Below the pieces are notes generated by a model, which was not told the DNA's origin, made no database searches, and saw only the letters and a program-made list of their open reading frames with translations. The translations under genes and the position numbers were made by a program. A stretch of 15,193 bases of DNA, taken from NCBI GenBank assembly GCA_944363755.1, contig CALVVC010000015.1:1-15193 (forward strand), written 5' to 3'. Within the stretch, counting starts at the first letter, position 1; the number at the start of each line of letters is the position of its first letter. Origin of the DNA: an uncultured Bacilli bacterium (GTDB lineage: Bacteria; Bacillota_I; Bacilli_A; RF39; UBA660). Positions 13,155 through 15,193 of the stretch are shown one piece after another.

Positions 13155-14075
13155 CTTTGCAATTAAAACAATTTCTGTAGGAAATATATTACCACCATAA
13201 TACCTTAAATAAAAGTTATAACTCTTATTTATACTCTTAATTAATTTAGGTATTCTAATTAAATCATTAAAGCCATGATAAATAGATATTAAGAGAGTAG
13301 GAGTATCTTCTTTAATATGCTTTTTAGCACCCTCTAAAGCTTTAAATTCAGCTCCTTCAATATCCATTTTAATAATATTTACTTTCTCTTTTATATCGTC
13401 ATCTAAAGTTACCGCTTCAATATCACCTTTATCATCACTAATAGTATTAGCAGAATTATCAACACTACTAGTATTAAGACTTAAAGTAGTCTTCTTATCA
13501 TATAAAGCCTTATTCCTTATAATAATATCTTCATTAAAGATAAACTTATCTTTTAAAGTAGAGATAGAAGAATCAGTAACTTCATAACAGTAAATTTTTT
13601 TATATTCTTCTAAATAAGTATCTAAAAAGTCATCAACACTATCTCCTATATAACTACCTACATCTACATAAACTGTATCTTTAGTAGTATTAACTAAATC
13701 AGGATCAAAGTAATGTTTATAACAAGTATCAATTACTTCATGTAACATCGTAAAGTCATAGTAATAATAATTTCTAATTAAAGCTAGTAATATCTTTTTA
13801 GACTTATAATCTTTTAAGTTTTGATAAAGTACTACTAAGTCAGTTAAATTATTCTTTAAAAGATTAACTACATTGTTAATTTCTTCAAAGTTATTATTAA
13901 TATAATCTAATTTACCCCAGTAGTTAAAACTATTAAGAAAAGTCTCAATATTACTTCTTAATTCTTCATTAAGACTTAAATATCTATTCTTTATATTTAA
14001 ATAGACTTCTTCTTTACTCATTAATTCTAACTTCTTAATTAAACTATAAAACTCATAATCAATTTTATTCATCAT
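13137..14075 (-). CDS. FkbM-family SAM-dependent methyltransferase
   Basis: 312 residues. The N-terminal roughly 125 residues are helical and not recognisable. The methyltransferase part begins with VYVDVGSYIGDS (135-146; SAM-binding loop), continues with an acidic strand CYEVTDSS (163-170), and has VNIIKMDIEGAEFKALEG (232-249), the FkbM signature after the Rossmann core. FkbM enzymes O-methylate sugars or secondary metabolites; no biosynthetic partners are nearby, so the substrate is open. The ribosome site GGTGAT is close to the tandem ATGATG start. The gene stands alone and shares a terminator with the SDR gene. Confidence 0.85.
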   Translation of the reverse strand: MMNKIDYEFYSLIKKLELMSKEEVYLNIKNRYLSLNEELRSNIETFLNSFNYWGKLDYINNNFEEINNVVNLLKNNLTDLVVLYQNLKDYKSKKILLALIRNYYYYDFTMLHEVIDTCYKHYFDPDLVNTTKDTVYVDVGSYIGDSVDDFLDTYLEEYKKIYCYEVTDSSISTLKDKFIFNEDIIIRNKALYDKKTTLSLNTSSVDNSANTISDDKGDIEAVTLDDDIKEKVNIIKMDIEGAEFKALEGAKKHIKEDTPTLLISIYHGFNDLIRIPKLIKSINKSYNFYLRYYGGNIFPTEIVLIAKKKKES

Positions 14076-14151
14076 ATCACCAATATAATCTATGTAAGAA
14101 GAGTTTAATTGTTTAAAAAATATGGTAATATATTAACAAAAGAATTATATT

Positions 14152-14399
14152 ATGAGAAAAGCTAAAATAAAAAATGTTAAAGTTATGATTGGTAGTGGAG
14201 AGCATTCAATTTTTATAAAAGTACCAAAAGGCAAAAAAAGTAAAGCTTGAAGATGGTATTTATAAGGGCAGGGATAACATTTGAAGAAGCAAGAAATGAA
14301 TTTTTAGAAAGAGAAAATAAAATTATAAAAGAGATTGAAAATGAACAAAAAAAAGAAAAAGTAAAAAAGAAAGTCTTATCTATTTTTAAGAGAATTTAA
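14152..14399 (+). pseudogene. Doubly frameshifted small gene remnant
   Basis: ATG 14152 opens MRKAKIKNVKVMIGSGEHSI and reaches a run of seven A. Dropping one A continues as VKLEDGIYKGRDN. Dropping one T of ATTTGAAG then continues as EEARNEFLERENKI and a Lys/Glu-rich helix to TAA 14397-14399. The three pieces together would make a protein of about 80 residues. Both shifts are at short homopolymers, so either the gene is decayed or the assembly has errors. There is no good ribosome site. Family not recognised. Confidence 0.45.
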
Positions 14400-14434
14400 C
14401 GAACAAATTTTTGTAAAAAATGTATCTTATTCGA

Positions 14435-14463
14435 TTGATTTATATTAATATATATGTTACATT
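14435..14463 (+). promoter_or_regulatory. Promoter of toxin copy 3
   Basis: TTGATT (14435-14440), 17-bp spacer, TACATT (14458-14463) preceded by TGT (extended -10). Predicted start near 14470. Confidence 0.55.
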
Positions 14464-14469
14464 ATTAAC

Positions 14470-14498
14470 GGAATACTTAGCTGTTTAGGTACTATCCC
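14470..14498 (+). promoter_or_regulatory. Leader segment complementary to the toxin copy 3 3' end
   Basis: This segment at the predicted mRNA 5' end (starts GGAATACTTAGC, ends TGTTTAGGTACTATCCC) is, apart from a 6-nt gap and a couple of changes, the reverse complement of the terminator hairpin at 14664-14698. The two ends of the toxin mRNA can therefore pair over about 28 nt. Confidence 0.6.
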
Positions 14499-14541
14499 TT
14501 TCTAACTTATAATTTTATTATTTGTGAAAGGGGAGATGGAT

Positions 14542-14634
14542 ATGAGAAAAATAGAAAAGTTTCTTTGTTTAATCATTATCCTTCTTATTATTCTGATTTA
14601 TTTCATTATAATAAAATTAGTACCTACTCCTTAG
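14542..14634 (+). CDS. Small hydrophobic peptide, putative type I toxin (copy 3)
   Basis: The 30-residue product is MRKIEKFLCL, then an Ile/Leu/Tyr/Phe membrane span, then KLVPTP. Sequence differs from copies 1 and 2, but the plan is the same: charged N-terminus and one span. The ribosome site AAAGGGGAG (14527-14535) suits ATG 14542 better than the in-frame ATG at 14536. It has its own extended -10 promoter, a convergent antisense RNA with the same 19-nt 5' stem-loop as the other two, and a leader that pairs with its own 3' end. Toxin activity is inferred from architecture. Confidence 0.65.
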   Translation: MRKIEKFLCLIIILLIILIYFIIIKLVPTP

Positions 14635-14726
14635 AGTGGTACTATTAACATAAAACATTTTATGGGATAGTACCTAACAGAGCAAGCTAGGTATTCCCTT
14701 TTTTATAATATGTAAATTTCTTTTAC
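14607..14726 (-). ncRNA. Predicted antisense RNA (antitoxin), copy 3
   Basis: Starts near 14726 from a near-consensus promoter and opens with the conserved stem-loop (14710-14728). It runs across the toxin terminator and ends at hairpin GTACCACTC/GAGTAGGTAC (14620-14642) followed by TAATTTTATTAT. About 120 nt long, it overlaps the last toxin codons. Confidence 0.65.
14664..14705 (+). terminator. Toxin copy 3 mRNA terminator
   Basis: Stem GGGATAGTACCTA (14664-14676) with TAGGTATTCCC (14688-14698), allowing a 2-nt bulge, followed by TTTTTT. Also the partner of the leader segment at 14470-14498. Confidence 0.8.
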
Positions 14727-14728
14727 AT
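14710..14728 (-). repeat. 19-nt stem-loop at the antisense RNA 5' end, copy 3
   Basis: Identical to 513-531 and 966-984 although the surrounding sequence differs, so the element itself is conserved, not just a recent duplication. Confidence 0.75.
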
Positions 14729-14732
14729 ATTC

Positions 14733-14761
14733 ATAGTATCATAAATATTAAATATTGTCAA
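14733..14761 (-). promoter_or_regulatory. Antisense RNA promoter, copy 3
   Basis: Minus strand TTGACA (14756-14761), perfect consensus; 17-bp spacer; TACTAT (14733-14738) with TGA before it. The strongest-looking promoter in the window, expected of an antitoxin that must be in excess. Confidence 0.8.
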
Positions 14762-14778
14762 AATTCTATTTTTAAAAA

Positions 14779-15078
14779 TTACATCTTACTTATTTCAATT
14801 ATCATATCCATATCATCATCATTAGCCATAATATTTTTATGTATTTCTTTACATTTTTCACATTTATAAATTATCTTATAAGTATCTTTAAACTTTTCAA
14901 TACCAATAGGCTTTAACAATCCTTTGCACTCATTTAATCTATCACCTGGCATAATATCAATATGTTTAGAGTAAAGACAATAGGGACAATGGTCTCTTGC
15001 ACTATACTTTAAAGGTAATACTTTCTTACCACAATTTTCACAAATAAATTCTTCATCTTTCATTGTAAATCTTTTCAT
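14779..15078 (-). CDS. RNHCP-domain zinc-ribbon protein
   Basis: 99 residues: FICENCGKKVLPL (Cys13, Cys16), ARDHCPYCLYSKHID (27-41; Cys31, Cys34; the name-giving RNHCP motif is RDHCP here), PGDRLNECKGLLKPIGIE (Cys51), and YKCEKCKEIHKNIMANDDD (Cys73, Cys76). This is the full-length pattern of RNHCP proteins, small zinc-ribbon proteins of unproven function. The ribosome site AGAGGTG precedes the start. Its stop lies just upstream of the copy 3 antisense promoter with no clear terminator, as vanY does for copy 2. Confidence 0.88.
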   Translation of the reverse strand: MKRFTMKDEEFICENCGKKVLPLKYSARDHCPYCLYSKHIDIMPGDRLNECKGLLKPIGIEKFKDTYKIIYKCEKCKEIHKNIMANDDDMDMIIEISKM

Positions 15079-15125
15079 AAAGCACCTCTAACTTACAACT
15101 ATTATATAATTATTTCTTATCTTTA

Positions 15126-15193
15126 TCAATTAGGTAATTTTAAGTTATTATCTTCTGTTAATTCTATATAGTTTTCACTAGTAACAATAGGCT
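15126..15193 (-). CDS. C-terminal fragment of an unknown minus-strand gene
   Basis: From the right edge the minus strand is open for about 21 codons (PIVTSENYIELTEDNNLKLPN), ending in TGA directly followed by TAA. The frame is too short to identify. It would lie upstream of, and in the same direction as, the RNHCP gene. Confidence 0.3.
   Translation of the reverse strand, partial: PIVTSENYIELTEDNNLKLPN

Noticed and set aside
14234..14241. Programmed -1 frameshift at the A7 run
   Set aside because: A -1 slip leads immediately to a stop (AAG TAA); the continuing frame requires +1, so decay or error is more likely.

Overview
The window is A+T-rich, uses the standard genetic code (every Trp codon I read is TGG; clear stops are TAA or TAG), and has strong AGGAGG-type ribosome sites and TG-extended -10 promoters. 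With a Sec-exported PBP5-type carboxypeptidase, a VanY peptidase and a mannose-class PTS, this points to a low-GC Gram-positive (Bacillota, Bacilli-like, probably a gut lineage). The exact taxon cannot be fixed from the sequence.

Layout. 1-125: tail of an unknown membrane protein. 126-1037: no conventional gene, but two tandem copies (about 451 and 454 bp) of a small module. Each has a promoter, a 27-30 residue hydrophobic peptide, a convergent antisense RNA with its own promoter and terminator, and a decayed copy of the 3' end of the vanY gene that follows. 1038-1910 (-): VanY-type D,D-carboxypeptidase. 1911-2079: divergent spacer with two palindromes. 2080-3390: DacA/DacF-type D-Ala-D-Ala carboxypeptidase. 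3487-4944: AlbA_2 (Schlafen-like) protein. 4965-5117: seven and a half 20-bp tandem repeats of higher GC. 5137-5412: a headless ORF. 5414-6142: SEC-C/TPR protein.

6191-11063 is a PTS locus: promoter, HPr, enzyme I, mannose-family IIB, IIC (split by an in-frame TGA) and IID, then a terminator and a second promoter for IIA and a small Zn-ribbon protein. It ends at a bidirectional terminator shared with a convergent SIS-domain sugar-phosphate enzyme. The operon carries its own general PTS proteins. Its HPr has the phosphorylatable His15 but Glu instead of the regulatory Ser46. The likely flow is PEP > EI > HPr > IIA > IIB > sugar entering through IIC/IID, with the SIS enzyme a candidate for the first intracellular step on an amino or glycated sugar phosphate.

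12212-13117: Gsp39-type short-chain dehydrogenase. 13137-14075 (-): FkbM methyltransferase. 14152-14399: doubly frameshifted small-protein remnant. 14435-14761: a third copy of the toxin/antisense-RNA module. 14779-15078 (-): RNHCP zinc protein, then the tail of another minus-strand gene.

The most interesting content is the three-copy family of putative type I toxin-antitoxin modules. All share an identical 19-nt 5' stem-loop in the antisense RNA, and in each the toxin mRNA 5' leader can pair with its own 3' end. The next most interesting points are the interrupted IIC, the Glu46 HPr and the 20-bp repeat array.
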